Below are positions 33,755 through 46,055 of a stretch of 64,000 bases of DNA, in pieces. This DNA is from Manduca sexta. Taxonomy: Eukaryota > Arthropoda > Insecta > Lepidoptera > Sphingidae. The stretch is from positions 5,935,116 through 5,999,115 of the forward strand of contig NC_051121.1 of assembly GCF_014839805.1 (NCBI RefSeq). Direction: 5' to 3'. Every line of letters begins with the position of its first letter. Position 1 is the first letter of the stretch. Position numbers and translations under genes: made by a program. The notes beneath the pieces were generated by a model. The model had not been told where the DNA came from, made no database searches, and saw nothing but the letters and a program-made list of their open reading frames with translations.

Positions 33755-34630
33755 CCGCGAAAACGAATTCGAAATTATGGGACGAGAAGAATGTGAACAG
33801 ATAATACAAAAGCTTTGTTATTTAGGCACGAGGGTTGGTATTAAATTACAATTATATTATGACAAGAAAAATGCGTTGAAGTAAGAATAAATACATCATA
33901 GAATAAGAAATTCTAAACTTAAAAAAATACGGTATTTTTTGCTGTTGTCAAAACTGCACACAACTTTCAGTCATATAATGTTCGTACCCAAAATACATAT
34001 TTGCAAATGATATAATTTGTTTCAGCTCTGGCTACTCGGCTTTTTGGCACGAAAGTATAACAAGACGTGAATATTGTAAACCTGTCTCAGTTATTGCTTG
34101 GTAAACGAGGTAACGTGCATAGACTGAGCTTTTTGGGTTCCACTCGCAAACGGTGTAATTTTTTTGTTTGTGGGTATTCTTAACATTATTTGCTAGAAAT
34201 TAGCTAAGGGGTTGACGTCAGACAAACTCAAGTAAAGTCTAAATCAAATGGTCGCTATAATATTGCTATTTTTTTTTACCACAAATCTATTTTTCTTTGG
34301 TATCTTTCATTACAATAATATGGATCTTCTTAATGTTACGCTTAAATTACAATAAAATTAGAGAAAAAAATAAAACAAAATTTGAAATCGTTAAATAATA
34401 TAAACATTGTATTAAGTAGCAGAGTTCACAGAAAACGTGCAAGGGTAATGCCCCCAAAAACCTCCCAATCCAGCCTGTTACACTCGTTAGTATTTAGCGA
34501 AACAGTAATTAATGTTCGACTGTCATTAGTTCCGAAGTGGTTTTAATATTTATTGTATTTGCGGAAATATTTTCATACGAAAACATGCCTAATTATACAA
34601 CAAAATAGGATGAAATATATAAGTTTCATA
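33755..34630. other. Unique AT-rich sequence, no gene seen
   Basis: No repeat or frame recognised. Confidence 0.45.
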
Positions 34631-34632
34631 TA

Positions 34633-35376
34633 TCTATATATATAAAAATGAATTGCTGTTCGTTAGTCTCGCTAAAACTTGAGAACGGCTGAACGGATTT
34701 ATCTTATCTTGGTCTTGAATTATTCGTGAAGGTCTAGGGAAGGTTTAAAAGGTGAGAAAAATTCGAATAATTGCCGGGAAAATCCTCGAAACAGCATTTT
34801 TCTATTTCCCATACAAACGTTTTCTAAATAAAATGGAGAGTCAATTTGTAATTTATTACCGCTGCATAAAGTTCAAATTCGCGTGCGCGTTGGAGGATCT
34901 AATATCGCGTTCTGAAACTCAACAAAAGTGAAAGTGAATCGCGAACGCGACAAAATTGCATAGTCTCAAAATACATAGTACATAAATAGTGGTCGGCTTC
35001 GAGAAACTTAATTTTAGCTAACTTCAGTTGTTAATATAATATATAACTCAAAGGTGACTGACAGTGATATATCAAGGAACAGCCCAAACCATTGGACGGA
35101 TCGGGCTAAGACTTTACATGCATAAAGCTACTATGACGTAGGCATCCCCTAAGAAAGGATTTTGATAAATTCTACCCTTAAGGGGATAAAATAGGGGATG
35201 AAAGTTTGTATAAATGTTCTTAGATTTTCGACTGATTGAACTGAAATTATAGATTGGGGATAAAGTTAGTTTGAACCTATAAGTACCGGGAAAATATGTA
35301 GCAAGACTTTTATCAAACAGTGGAATTTTATCCTGGAAAACACCTTCACGCGGGCGAAGCCGCGAGCAAAAGCTAG
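34633..35376 (+). mobile_element. Helitron-like element, 744 bp, best-defined copy
   Basis: It starts TCTATATATATAAAAATGAA after an A. It ends in a GC hairpin (CGCGG 35349-35353 with CCGCG 35360-35364), eight bases, then CTAG followed by T. No duplication of the target is visible. These are the defining features of a non-autonomous Helitron, copied by a RepHel protein supplied elsewhere. Its 5' 350 bp match 50600-50954 on the other strand. No frame. Confidence 0.8.
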
Positions 35377-35395
35377 TAAGTATATATAAGTTTAG

Positions 35396-35714
35396 CGGCG
35401 ATAGCCTAGTTTGGTGTGGAACGGACTGCCGAGACGAATGTCCGCAGGTTCAAATCCCAAGGGCACACACCTCTGACTTTTCTAAAATCATGTGTGTATT
35501 CTTTGTGAATTTATCGTTCGCTTTAACGGTGAAGGAAAACATCGTGAGGAAACCTGTACATCTGAGGAGTTCTCTATAGGAATTTCGAAGGTGTGTGAAG
35601 TCTACCAATCCGCACTAGGCCAGCGTGGTGGACTAAGGCCTAATCCCTCTCAGTAGTAGAGGAGGCCCGTGCTCAGCAGTGGGCAAGTATATAATACAGG
35701 GCTGATATTATTAT
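35396..35714 (+). mobile_element. SINE family A, full length with 13-bp target duplication
   Basis: It starts at GCGGCGATAGCCTAG. 'GGACTGCCGAGACGAATGTC' and the B-box-like GGTTCAAATCCC follow, then the body 'AATCCGCACTAGGCCAGCG' and tail ATACAGGGCTGATATTATTA. TATATAAGTTTAG occurs directly before (35383-35395) and after (35715-35727). The tRNA-like head suggests Pol III transcription. It landed 19 bp beyond the Helitron end at 35376. Confidence 0.88.
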
Positions 35715-35727
35715 TATATAAGTTTAG

Positions 35728-36204
35728 TCAATGGAGATGTTTAATGAGGGTATTCAGTATTCGATTTTGATCCTTAATATATATCTAATATGTAACCTTA
35801 TTTTTATACCGGTATTAGAGCACTTGAGTATTTTTGCATTCCTAAGCCAGATTAAAGAATGAAGGGAAAACGGATACTTAAAAGTCATATTCATACGTAA
35901 TAACTGATAAGATAGATCAAACTAGATAAGTACAAGGGTATCGACACGTTGTGAGTATTTTCCGAATATTTTTTGAACTTCACTCTATCATTTAATATAA
36001 TTATTTATTGCATATATTTTTATTAGATCCATACTAGCGGAAACTATTGCGAGTGTTATAGGTCCCTCGACTACAATTACATGCTGTATGCAAGTAGAAG
36101 AAAGAAGAAGGTGGTAAGTAGTAACATGTAAAAGCCAATGCTCATGCTAGTTGTACTGGGAAAATTATTTTTATGACGGCTACATGAGCACCCATATTTC
36201 TTGA
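35728..36204. other. Unique AT-rich sequence, no gene seen
   Basis: No repeat or frame recognised. Confidence 0.45.
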
Positions 36205-36395
36205 AGAATTGTAGCCAGTGTAACTACTGGACATAATGAGACTTAACATCTCATGTCACAGGATGGCGAGCGCAGTGGAATACCAACAATACTTTGTAAT
36301 TTAAGGTATTGGATGGTGTTTCTACTTTTTATGGACGGTCATATAAAACCAGGCGAACGATCAGTTCGTCTCGTCATTCAAACAGTAATAAAAAA
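36205..36395 (+). repeat. Dispersed repeat Q, copy 2
   Basis: 'TGTAGCCAGTGTAACTACTG', 'ATGGCGAGCGCAGTGGAATA' and 'CAGTTCGTCTCGTCATTCAA' match 18780-19005. Confidence 0.7.
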
Positions 36396-37790
36396 AATGT
36401 TGATCGCTGGAAACCTCAGCCGCCATAACCGCCGATCAAGCTTTACTTTGGTTTTCTCAAAGGCTAAACGGTAAAACCGACTTCTTTACGCTGTAGATAC
36501 TTAGGAATTCAAATTATATTCAAAAAACAACGCAATAACAATAGAAATAATCTTATTCTAAATAAATTAGTGCAAACAGCCTTCCTTAAGAATTTTAAAA
36601 TGTTTTTAAGACATTATCCAAATATTAAGGTACTTAAAGCACCAAAATTTCCTTAGGGAAACATACCTTCCCAGCCATTAACAATCCAGAGGGAACATTA
36701 AGAAATAAATAGGTAAACTTAAAACTTAAGACGTTGTATCAAGCGCCATATCTAAATTTTAAATGATGCTATTTATAACCAAATTAAATGTTATAGTTAT
36801 TAATCAAAAATGTAAATATGGATGCTTAGAGCGAAATATATCTTAGAACTAATTTTTGCTTAAGATTCTGCCCGCGAATAGTCCTTCTCCGTATAAAAGT
36901 CCCATTATGTACTTTTTCTGAACTTTTTATATTTTTGATTTGATTTATCAAAATCTATCCAACAGGTATTGTATTATGAAAATATATATTAATCTGTGTA
37001 TAATGTGGATAATGAGTTGTTTAATTATTTTGAATCTATAAGTGTTAATATAAAAATAATAAAACTGAACAGGTTTTCATATTTTTTTTTACTTTTAAGT
37101 CTCTGGATGTATAACCTATTGTCTAAACTACAAACATAAAATGTGTAGTATGATTTTTAAGGGTTCAAAAAGCTTTTTTATACTGTGCTATCTAGCCGCA
37201 GTATACATAAATTGAGGAAGGCATTTGAACCCAAATTTAATTCCCTAATTGGTTTTTTGAAATTTAAATTAGTGTTTTAGAAGAGTAATAAGATAGTCAT
37301 ACACATTTAATTACAATAATATTTTTATATAAAATAAACCCTTTTTAGTAAAGAAATAAAATTTCTGAATTTATGTACAAAAGTACATGGGCTATTTAAA
37401 ATTTTGGATTTGATCACCTATTTTTGTTACTGACTGTGAATTAGATAATAAATCGTGTGCCATATTTTAACTTACTAAAATATTGATACTTTAATTTCTA
37501 CACATATCTCTATATAAATTATTTATTGTCAATTACAAATCCGACTAGCGAATGTTGAAATTACTAATTCAAACGTTGACACTAAACGCTTTACTCAATA
37601 TAAACCTATTTGCTTGATGAAACTTAGTAAACTTAATTGTGAAGGTAAGATCTATATTCTCAAATACTATTCTATTATACATTATGATGATGATGATGAT
37701 GTTGATGTCCTCCACGACGTAACCGTCGACGGCGACTCTTACTGTCTTCTTAGATGAGATCGGAAAGGGCTGGAGAATTTATATTATTTT
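36396..37790. other. Unique AT-rich sequence with GAT microsatellite
   Basis: A (GAT)n tract at about 37684-37710 is followed by 'CCACGACGTAACCGTCGACG'. Nothing coding recognised. Confidence 0.45.
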
Positions 37791-37794
37791 TATT

Positions 37795-38460
37795 TTTTTA
37801 TTTTATTTTATTCAAAAGGAACAAAAAACAGTTACACATTAAATAAGTAAAGGGTAAAATTACACATGTACTGCATTAATAAACATGTAACCAACAACGC
37901 TGTTCACAGTTTAACAGAAAACTTTACAAAGAAGCAACAGACGTCTATAAGTCATAAGTATGAGAAAATCTCAAGCCTGCGATATTCAGTTTAAAATACA
38001 TTAGTACAAAGTAAGTTATAAATAGATGTTTTAAATTTTTGCTTTGTAAATGAGATAATATCAACACTGTGGAAATGCGTATTATAAATTTCGACGATTC
38101 GACGAGTAGGCGCACGAACCCCGGCATTGGTCCTGCATGCGTCCATGTGGAACAGCCTCGGCACGCGCACCTCCCGTCGCATAACAGTCCTAGGTACTAT
38201 ATAACATAACTTATTTGTTAAATCTATACAGTCAAATCTGTTATTGCATATACCATGTAGCATCATTGCAGTAATAAGCAAACGTCTGGATTGTAGTGTA
38301 AGCATCTTGCGTTGAATTAATACCTGCTCATACGGGACATTTGATCGATAGCATTTATAATTAATAGCGCGCATAATTTTTTTCTGGACTATTTCTAATC
38401 TATCATTATACTTGTCGTAGATAGGATTCCAGATCGGTACAGCATATTCTAGTTGTGAGA
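37795..38460 (-). pseudogene. LINE ORF2 C-terminal fragment with 3' end (type 2)
   Basis: About 155 codons on the reverse strand are open from about 38460 to the stop at 37991. 'LEYAVPIWNPIYDKYNDRLE' and 'IVQKKIMRAI' are the conserved segment after the RT domain of CR1/Jockey-group LINEs (LEYA..W.P....R.E.VQ). The end 'SFTKQKFKTSIYNLL' is also typical. A stop precedes the fragment, so it is 5'-truncated. 37795-37990 is the 3' untranslated part, ending in an A-rich (complement) tail at about 37795-37815. It cannot encode an active protein. Confidence 0.85.
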
Positions 38461-38469
38461 GTGTCGTGA

Positions 38470-38687
38470 GAGGTTATAAGTGTAGTTGTAGGAGAACTTA
38501 GGGTGGGTTGCGATGTTCGCGCTTGTAGTCAAGTTCTGCCAACCGGGCAGACTCGAAAGCATCTGTACTGACTTGGATAGTTCTTCTCCATTTAGGCCAC
38601 ACACGTGCGCTACTTTCCCACCTGCTCGCATCCATCCCGCTTGCTGTTAGATGTCGCTTTAAGACGTCCTTATACCTTACGTGGTAA
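38470..38687. other. Unassigned GC-moderate block
   Basis: A 60-codon reverse frame is present (38449-38631) but overlaps the LINE edge in a different frame. No family recognised. Confidence 0.4.
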
Positions 38688-38905
38688 GATATATTTTACA
38701 TCCGCCCGGATAACGATCACCGTACACGAGGTTTTAAATCCGCTATAGTGGTCCACGTAAGTGTGTCGCGATCCGGGATCAGCCTGTGTATATCCGGTTC
38801 CAACAGGCCGGCATAATTGTGTCAACTATCAAGGGGTAATCATCTTTCGTTAATCGTCATTTTTTTTATTATTTTATTAGACTCCACTCCACTTACCACC
38901 AGATG
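38688..38905 (-). repeat. Dispersed repeat P, copy
   Basis: 'ATATTTTACATCCGCCCGGA', 'GATCCGGGATCAGCCTGTGT' and 'GGCCGGCATAATTGTGTCAA' are the complement of 9235-9425. Confidence 0.75.
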
Positions 38906-39690
38906 CAGTAGGGTCACTTTCTGTCTGTTTTAAAGAATTCAAACCATATTCAACGCTTTTTAACTAAAATCACGATGTATGTTGAGCATGTAAAGGTTTA
39001 TTCCCGTAGCTCGGGCTTTACCGGCGACTACCGCAATCAAACCCGGTGATACACGTGTGTATATCGTTACATGTCAATCCAACTTTTTGTGTGAGTTTAT
39101 AGAGGCGAATTGTTTTTCGGTCGGATTTGATTGTTCGATCGGATTGATCGAGATTGCTGTTATTGAACGCACTATACTCTTTATTTTGAACGTTACTTGT
39201 TTGCATTTGTTTATTTCTTAAAAATATCAGTGCATATAAAAATATCAAAAATGAATCACCACTGATGGCAAAACTAAGACCCAAGCTACCGGTGGTTATG
39301 GATTCAAAGTGGAATCTCCTCACTACCTTACTTACCTTCCCTACCTTCTGTATCCGGCCTCTGACCTAACGGCCAATCGAGAGCTTCTAGAGATGTTGGT
39401 CGAGACTCTTTGGTATCGTCAATCATGGACACAAACGACAATCGGGACAATAATTGAAGAGTCCACATCCCACATGCCAGTAACCTCCTGTGCCAAGTCT
39501 AATTTAACATTTGTCTTTTTATTATAAATCTTACAATCGTAGCAAGAGGAGGCCTTAGGGAGAGGCGTATCGAGTAACCGCCCGGGGCTCGCACTTACAG
39601 GGGCCTCGCGTGTTGTCTTAGAGGACCTTGTTTACGATCTTACCGACAAAACTGTTAAAATCAGGGAACTGTTTTTTGCTCTGCTAGAGG
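38906..39690. other. Unique mixed-composition sequence
   Basis: Includes 'CCGCCCGGGGCTCGCACTTA' at about 39580. Frames at 39018-39323 (-) and 39309-39527 (+) show no domain. It could be a degraded element of unrecognised type. Confidence 0.4.
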
Positions 39691-39697
39691 CCTCGCT

Positions 39698-39941
39698 TCA
39701 TTTTTCTTTTCCTTTCCCCTGGGACCTCCTGTGATCTAACTGTCTAGCTATCTGGTCTTTCACTGAATGTAGAGTAAATTCTGTGTTTTCGATTAAAAAT
39801 CTCCCACCAATGATTTCTCGACCTGCATTCATACCAATTTCCTGGCCTAAAAGCTGAATTATTTCTCCACAAGATACGGTTTGAACAAAGATTCGTCCCG
39901 TCCAATTAAGCTGAGCAAACACAACCAGAGGACCAAGCCCG
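39698..39941 (-). CDS. Unrecognised short ORF, coding-like composition
   Basis: The reverse strand is open for about 80 codons between a stop near 39942 and one at 39698. There is no ATG at the upstream end (the first possible start is GTG at 39922). It contains 'GEIIQLLGQEIGMNAGREII' and a basic C-terminus (RRSQGKGKEK). The composition is protein-like and unlike the AT-driven frames nearby. I recognise no family. It may be a remnant of a mobile-element protein or an exon; it is most likely a broken fragment. Confidence 0.25.
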
Positions 39942-39959
39942 GTAGTATTTTAATCCTCC

Positions 39960-41328
39960 GAGATTATTGGACGAGAGGTGCTTAGCTGAATTTGAATTGT
40001 TTGAACAGAATTATGGAACGCAGTCACATGGCATTAGGTATTTTACATATCTTCCAATGTTATAAATTTTGTAAGTTTGTAGGGGACAATATTTGGAGCT
40101 ATTGAACTCATTTTAAAAAGTCTTTTACTAATAGGAAGCTACATAAATCTAAGTGTTCTAAGCTTTTTTTAATTGTGAAAATACTTATAAAAAAACATGC
40201 GGGTGGAGCCGCGGGCAAATGTTAGTTATACATAAATCATAATACATTGGTCAGTAAATTTTATTATAACTGAGTAAGTATATATTTTGTAATAAATGTA
40301 ATTACCATAGCAATATCTCAATAAACCTTCTCATGACGTTGCTAGAAGAAATGCAGAACTTTCATCTTTATTTTATTTGGTTGGCTCTAAGGTGTTAATA
40401 AAAATAAAATACTAAATCCAATTAGCCAATTACGAGTGACTACAGATACATTTTAAAACTTAATTCGAATTTCTTTGTGTTATTAACTTAAGTAAGTTGG
40501 ATTAAGTTAAATATATGTTCGTGGCTGGAGTTTTTACACAAATAAGCCATATATGGGTTTAACATAATCATTATGATTTTTTTATTCTGAAGAAAATTTT
40601 ACTTTAAAAATTCGTTTCGTTATTACCTTGACAAATCTGCGAAAAACATCTAACAATAAACAAATGTATTATGCAATAAATAAATAAATGTATTCACCAA
40701 CATTCCTAATGCCATATTAAATCCTGTATTCGATTAGCTAATGAACATTACGAACCTCTTGATTGAGTTTGAATTGTTTAACGATTGGTTGATTAATGTG
40801 TGCCCTAGTTGCGCGGCAATTTCGTCGCTAATTGCAATCTTTGTTTACAAATCGTGTTTGCCTGAGATTTCCATCTTCATTAGCCATATGCGTCATGCCT
40901 ATAACAACTTAAAAAGGTCAACTATACAGAAGAGACGTTTAGTGAAAAATAAGATAATTTTTTTAATACCAGAGCGTTCTTAATGAGCATTTTGTGTAAT
41001 TCAAGAATTCTTTATTTTAGAGCAATAAACAGATACTTTGTAAGCTTGTAAAAGATAAAGGAATAATAATTGTGCTTTCTAACGGAAATTAGCCAAAAAT
41101 CGACTTAGCGCAAAGTTAATTGCAGCTGTCGATAAGGTCAATACCACAATGATTACGCTACGTTCTTTGACAAAGATATTTTGTGTTATCTACTTTATCA
41201 ATCTATTGCTTTTATTCGAATGCATTGCAAAAGATTGAATATTTATCCCAGTTGCTTCTAACAAAAGTAGACACGTAATATTTTGAATAGTATAGATTTT
41301 AAAAATTATTTATACTTATTTATTAAAA
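39960..41328. other. Mostly unique AT-rich sequence
   Basis: A Helitron-like 3' end remnant lies at about 40198-40225 (GGGTGGAGCCGCGGGCAAAT). The 80-codon frame at 40741-40983 has no recognisable domain. Confidence 0.45.
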
Positions 41329-41632
41329 GCAGCGATAGCCTAGTTGGCAATGGAACGGACTGCCGAGCCGATTGTCTGTAGATCCAAAACCCAAGGACAC
41401 GCACATTTGAGTTTTCTAAAGTACGTGTGTATTCTTTGTAAATTATCGCTTGTTTTATTGGTAAAGGAAAACATTGCGGGGAAACCTGCATACCGAGATG
41501 TTCAGTATAAGAATTTTGAAGGTATGTGAAGTCTGCCAATCCGTGCTAGGCCCACGAGATGGATTAAACCCTTTACACTCACAGTAGTAGAGGAGGCCCG
41601 TGCCCAGCAGTGGGACAGTATAATACAAAACT
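41329..41632 (+). mobile_element. SINE family A, near full length
   Basis: 'AGCGATAGCCTAGTTGG', 'GAACGGACTGCCGAGCC', 'GAAGTCTGCCAATCCGTGCT' and the tail 'AGTATAATACAAAACTTATA'. It is diverged from the 35396 copy and no target duplication is seen. Confidence 0.78.
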
Positions 41633-41639
41633 TATATTG

Positions 41640-42204
41640 TATATTAGATGTTTTAAAAACACTATATACTTCATTGTATTTTTCATTCTCTTCTCGTTAT
41701 TTTAGGTCATAAAATCATCATAGCTCTTTTAATACAAGAACATAATACATTTTTGATTCGTCAATAGGCTATCACAGATCGATTATGCGGCGCACGTTTC
41801 CTCTCTCTCTTAAATCGGCAGTCAATGCCCGAAGGACAATAAATTCTCGTCGCGTGCCGGTCGGCCACTAAGTTGACTTTCATACGTTTTGTATGGCTTT
41901 TCCTAGAACAACAAATAAATGATGCAAAGGGCCACGCATTAATGTTTGTTTAGTTTTGCGAAACGACCGCTCTGTGAAATGTTGAAACAATAACATAAAG
42001 AAATTAGGTATTAGGGTTTTTTTGTAAGGGTTTTTAGATTTTTTTAATATAGGCCCTGATGGTCAGTAGCCACCATGACTCATAGACTTAGCAATATGAA
42101 AAGGCCATTATGGGATTCTTAAAATTCTCGCTTAAAGAACATTTGTTAGCGTCAAGAAAATATAATCAACTATTAATTAGTCATATTCGTTTTATATACA
42201 CTTT
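41640..42204. other. Unique sequence with GC-richer patch
   Basis: About 41770-41930 is GC-richer and matches no repeat here. No exon supported. Confidence 0.4.
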
Positions 42205-42442
42205 TTCACACACGCGCCTTCCGAAAGGCGTAGGCACAGGCGCATCTAGTGCACCAACTTTCCGCCATGTGTATTCCGTCACATGATGGGATAAAAGGCA
42301 AGCCTATCGCCATATCGTCCACAAATCCCGGACTCCGGACGAAGTACTGTGTAGTAAAATCCAATATCACTTTGCCCGACCCGGGATCGAACCCGAGACC
42401 TCAGCACTACCATCATACCGTAATGCGTTATTGTGGCAGTCC
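42205..42442 (-). mobile_element. SINE family B, near full length
   Basis: 'CCTATCGCCATATCGTCCAC', GACCCGGGATCGAACCCGAG (B-box) and 'CGTTATTGTGGCAGTCC' (head remnant). Confidence 0.75.
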
Positions 42443-43132
42443 AATACCAATAAAATAGTTTTTTTTGTTCTATGTTTATTGAGTATAACTCATATTTTTC
42501 CTCCCCTATGATCGAAAACAAAAAAGAAATAAAAAATGACGTCATGGGACGATTGCGGAAATAGATGTATGCACATAAATTGTTTTATGATACACTAACT
42601 TTTGCTCGTGGGTTCGTCCGCGTGAACTTTTTTTCCAAAACAAAAGTTCCGAGACTTTTAGTTGAAAACTTACACGTCTTTATTTTACAGCTACGGTTCG
42701 AATCTCTTACTGTTAAGTTATTTTTTAAGAAGATAACTGTCGTTTCAAGCAAGAAGCGTAATTAAAGCAAGATTATTTGATATTATAGCTTACCTGTATA
42801 CAATTCCAACAATTGAATCAATTAGTACATTGTTAATATTAAATACCATTCCACGTAAGAATGAAAATTGCATGTTGCACGCTTCATAGTTTTGCTGTGA
42901 CGTCAAACATTACACGTGCAATGCAATATTGAATGGCGGTTAAATTACCTTGACTTTAAAATACTTCCAGTTATCTAGGAATTACAGGAAACCTAGACCT
43001 TCTGGATGGATACCTATGCTAATTATAAAGGAGTAAGCATTTGTTTTATCCTTGTTTAAGGAACTTTTTTGTATGTCGTTCCACACGTCCCATTTGGTTG
43101 GCGCCTACAGATTACCCTTAATACTTTTAAAA

Positions 43133-43362
43133 TCTATATAAATAAAAATGAATGACCGAAATGGTTGTATGCGCATAACTCCCAAACAGCTGTACCAAAT
43201 TGGATAAATCTTTCTTTTATATGTTCGTTATTGTTAACAGAAAGTTTGTATGAAAAGAAATATAAAAAAATGATATTAAATATTTTAAAATTTCAGAAAA
43301 GTGAGTGTACGAATGATAAATAAAAAAAAAATATAACGGTACGAAGTTCGCCGGGTCACCTC
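43133..43362 (+). mobile_element. Helitron-like element, 230 bp, decayed 3' end
   Basis: It starts TCTATATAAATAAAAATGAA and ends 'GAAGTTCGCCGGGTCACCTC', where other copies have GGGTCAGCTAG. The 5' half matches the complement of 61800-61935. Confidence 0.6.
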
Positions 43363-43364
43363 AT

Positions 43365-44965
43365 ATTTATAAGACCCTGTGAGGCAGGTCCCTACAACAC
43401 GTAAATGTTTTATGTCATATTTGGAACTACTGAAACGATTCTACTAATTGTTTTACAAATAATATAATTATCATTATGGTTATCGATTGATCTATCGAAG
43501 AGATTCATAATTATTTCTAAAAAATTCCACAAAAATGTACTATCTCCGCCTCTGTGTCCGCGTTCGTGTAATTTTTGCGGAGTAGTGACGATGATTAACC
43601 CCTAAGAAATAGTTTAGAAAGTAAAAAACCCACAAAACTATTGTTTTTGAAATACAATTTAACTCTTTTTAATTTTGATTACTACCAACTTATTTCAATT
43701 ACCAGTGATTACTAGTTTGCACAACGCAGTATGTATGTATATACCTATTTCGAATAAACATTTTCGACATTACAACCAATCATAAATTTATATTCTTTAC
43801 TTTTCCAATTAGATTTTTGCCTTCGCTAAGAAGGACTCCGCAACAACCCTAATTACTTACTTGAACAACGTAACCGCATTCGCCGAATGTTTTTCATGAG
43901 ACACAAGGCATACACATATTAATTATTACGTTCGAGTTTTCAGCAACCCTCATAAAACATGTTGCGGCAACCCTAGTTTGGATGATAACTATTTATTCCA
44001 GTGAGACGTTTTTGGAACGGTCGCTACTATATTTTGTCGAATAATATACCAACTGCATAATCCTGACTATTGTTGAACACGACGTCTCTCGTTGTCCATT
44101 ATAATTGGCCTACATTGTACATATGTGATTATAAGTACTGTGTAGGCCAAGTGAGTATATACTTGAAAGAAAATGGTATTCCTACAATCAGGACATGCAG
44201 TGTAATTTTGGCGTACCACAATAAAAATCGAATATTGTAAAACATTGGCGAATTATTTGTTCATGGAATTCTCAAGAGTATATATTTCATTATTACAAAT
44301 AAGTATCTATAATATAATATATATTTTTATGCTATTAATATCTAAAGGCGAATTTAAGCCTAAACAGAAAAACATATTATTTTGTTTTATTTATTCTTCT
44401 TTTAGTATGAAGGCATCATGTCACGTTCGTTGAGTTGCCATTATTTAATTTATTTCTTTTAAGATTCGAACTCTATATTTTAAAATATTTTAATATAAAG
44501 ACACTCAAAAACTATACTCATAAAAACTGTATGACAGATCGTCATTTTTATTTAGAACACTATGTTTTGTTAGTAAACTTGGTATCTATCGTGTATTGCG
44601 CTAACGTAGGCGTAACCGGAAATATTAAGGCTATTCGTATTATTACTATGTGAAATATAAATAAAATGACCGCTTTCCATCTAGCACCACAAAACCGTGG
44701 CCTAGTCGTGAGAATAAATGCCTATTTCAGTCAAAGCTGACCTTTGGCTAGAAATAAATGACATTTGAAGTGGTCAGACCGAAATAATGCCGCCAATAGT
44801 TCGGCGTGGGACAACCACAAATACGATTAGATTGTTTTTGATTTTTTAACCGACATCAAAAAAGGCGGAAATTATCAATTTTTGTTACCTCAGAACTAAG
44901 TCATTTATGCCTCCAGATCGGTTGCATAGAGTTTTTTCAAAATCCCTTCTATTGTTGTTGTTCTG
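43365..44965. other. Unique AT-rich sequence, no gene seen
   Basis: Short frames at 44245 and 44435 are AT-driven. 'TTAACCGACATCAAAAAAGG' at about 44846 is a dispersed-repeat block. Confidence 0.45.
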
Positions 44966-44969
44966 CCTG

Positions 44970-45075
44970 ACGTGAGATGATTACCCTCGACAGTCGACAC
45001 AATTATGCCGGCCCGTTTGTACTGGATATACACCGGCTGATCTCAGAACGCAACACACTTATGCCGAGTACCAAA
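44970..45075 (+). repeat. Dispersed repeat P, fragment
   Basis: 'TGAGATGATTACCCTCGACA', 'CACAATTATGCCGGCCCG' and 'TCAGAACGCAACACACTTAT'. Confidence 0.7.
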
Positions 45076-45257
45076 GAATAGGCAAAAAACGAGTGTGGAA
45101 ACATCTTATTCGGTATTCATTTCTTATAATTCATAGTTATATTCGTGCACGAATTATACGCTAAGTTATTCGCCTAGTCTACACGAGGTATCAGAAATAA
45201 AGACAAAAACAACAACGTGGAATTTTTAGTTCGACAAACGATTGTCCGGGCAAATCT

Positions 45258-45490
45258 ATCCACACACATCACGCATTTATCGCCGACGGTGTTTGCAGAG
45301 GCGCAACTAAGACAACCACTTTTCGCCAAGTGTGTTCCGTCCCATGATAGGGGGCGAGCCTATCGCCATATCGTCATATCGGGCACAAATTCCACACTGG
45401 GCTGATACTGAGCAGAAAAACACAAATATCACTTTGCCCAACTCGGGATTCGAACACAGGACCTCGGAGTATTGCCGTACCTTACCTGCC
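45258..45490 (-). mobile_element. SINE family B, near full length
   Basis: 'CACACACATCACGCATTTAT', 'CCACTTTTCGCCAAGTGTGT', 'GCCTATCGCCATATCG' and B-box-like CTCGGGATTCGAACAC. The head is degraded. Confidence 0.75.
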
Positions 45491-46055
45491 GTACCGTACC
45501 TCTAACTTACCTATCTTTTATAGGTATTAAAATTCAAAATCTAATTTTAGGTTTGATCATCAGTTTTAAGGCATGGAAAAGACCTTGCAAATAGCACACT
45601 TTCACAAACTGCCTGACCTGAGAATCGACTAACATGCCACAATCGATTTCATTTCCACTGAAACAAAGACTTCGCTCCCCTCGCACCCAATCACTTCGCG
45701 GCTGTAATACAATTGGAAAAATGTGAATAGCCTCGTTACACTTTTGCCTACCGTGTTATGCATGTATGAGTGTTGGGAAAGGAATGTTTTTATAAACGGG
45801 TATAGTGTTTTTATCTGTGGTAACTGCGCCTAACTGCACGGAAATATTATTTAAACATCGAACAGAAATTTTGAATCTACGAAGGTTGTGGACATTTTGT
45901 CCTGACTTATTGTTGGCACTAAATCCCATTGTGCACTCTCTTTTATATATTTATTATATTATGTGTTTTAGAGAAATACATTCATTATAATCAATTACAA
46001 TTATTATAATACTATATTTATTTACAAAAGAACGTGTTCCATATTTAAATAATTA

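Noticed and set aside
35396..35470. tRNA-like sequences at the heads of SINE A and SINE B copies
   Set aside because: Box-B-like motifs are present, but I see no complete cloverleaf, and the sequence continues into repeated SINE bodies, so they are not tRNA genes.
37684..37710. Regular short repeats considered as a CRISPR array or satellite
   Set aside because: They are uninterrupted trinucleotide microsatellites (GAT/ATC, also at 25700-25750) without spacers, in a eukaryotic genome.
40741..40983. An 80-codon + frame in AT-rich DNA
   Set aside because: Hydrophobic, AT-driven composition without a recognisable domain or conserved context.
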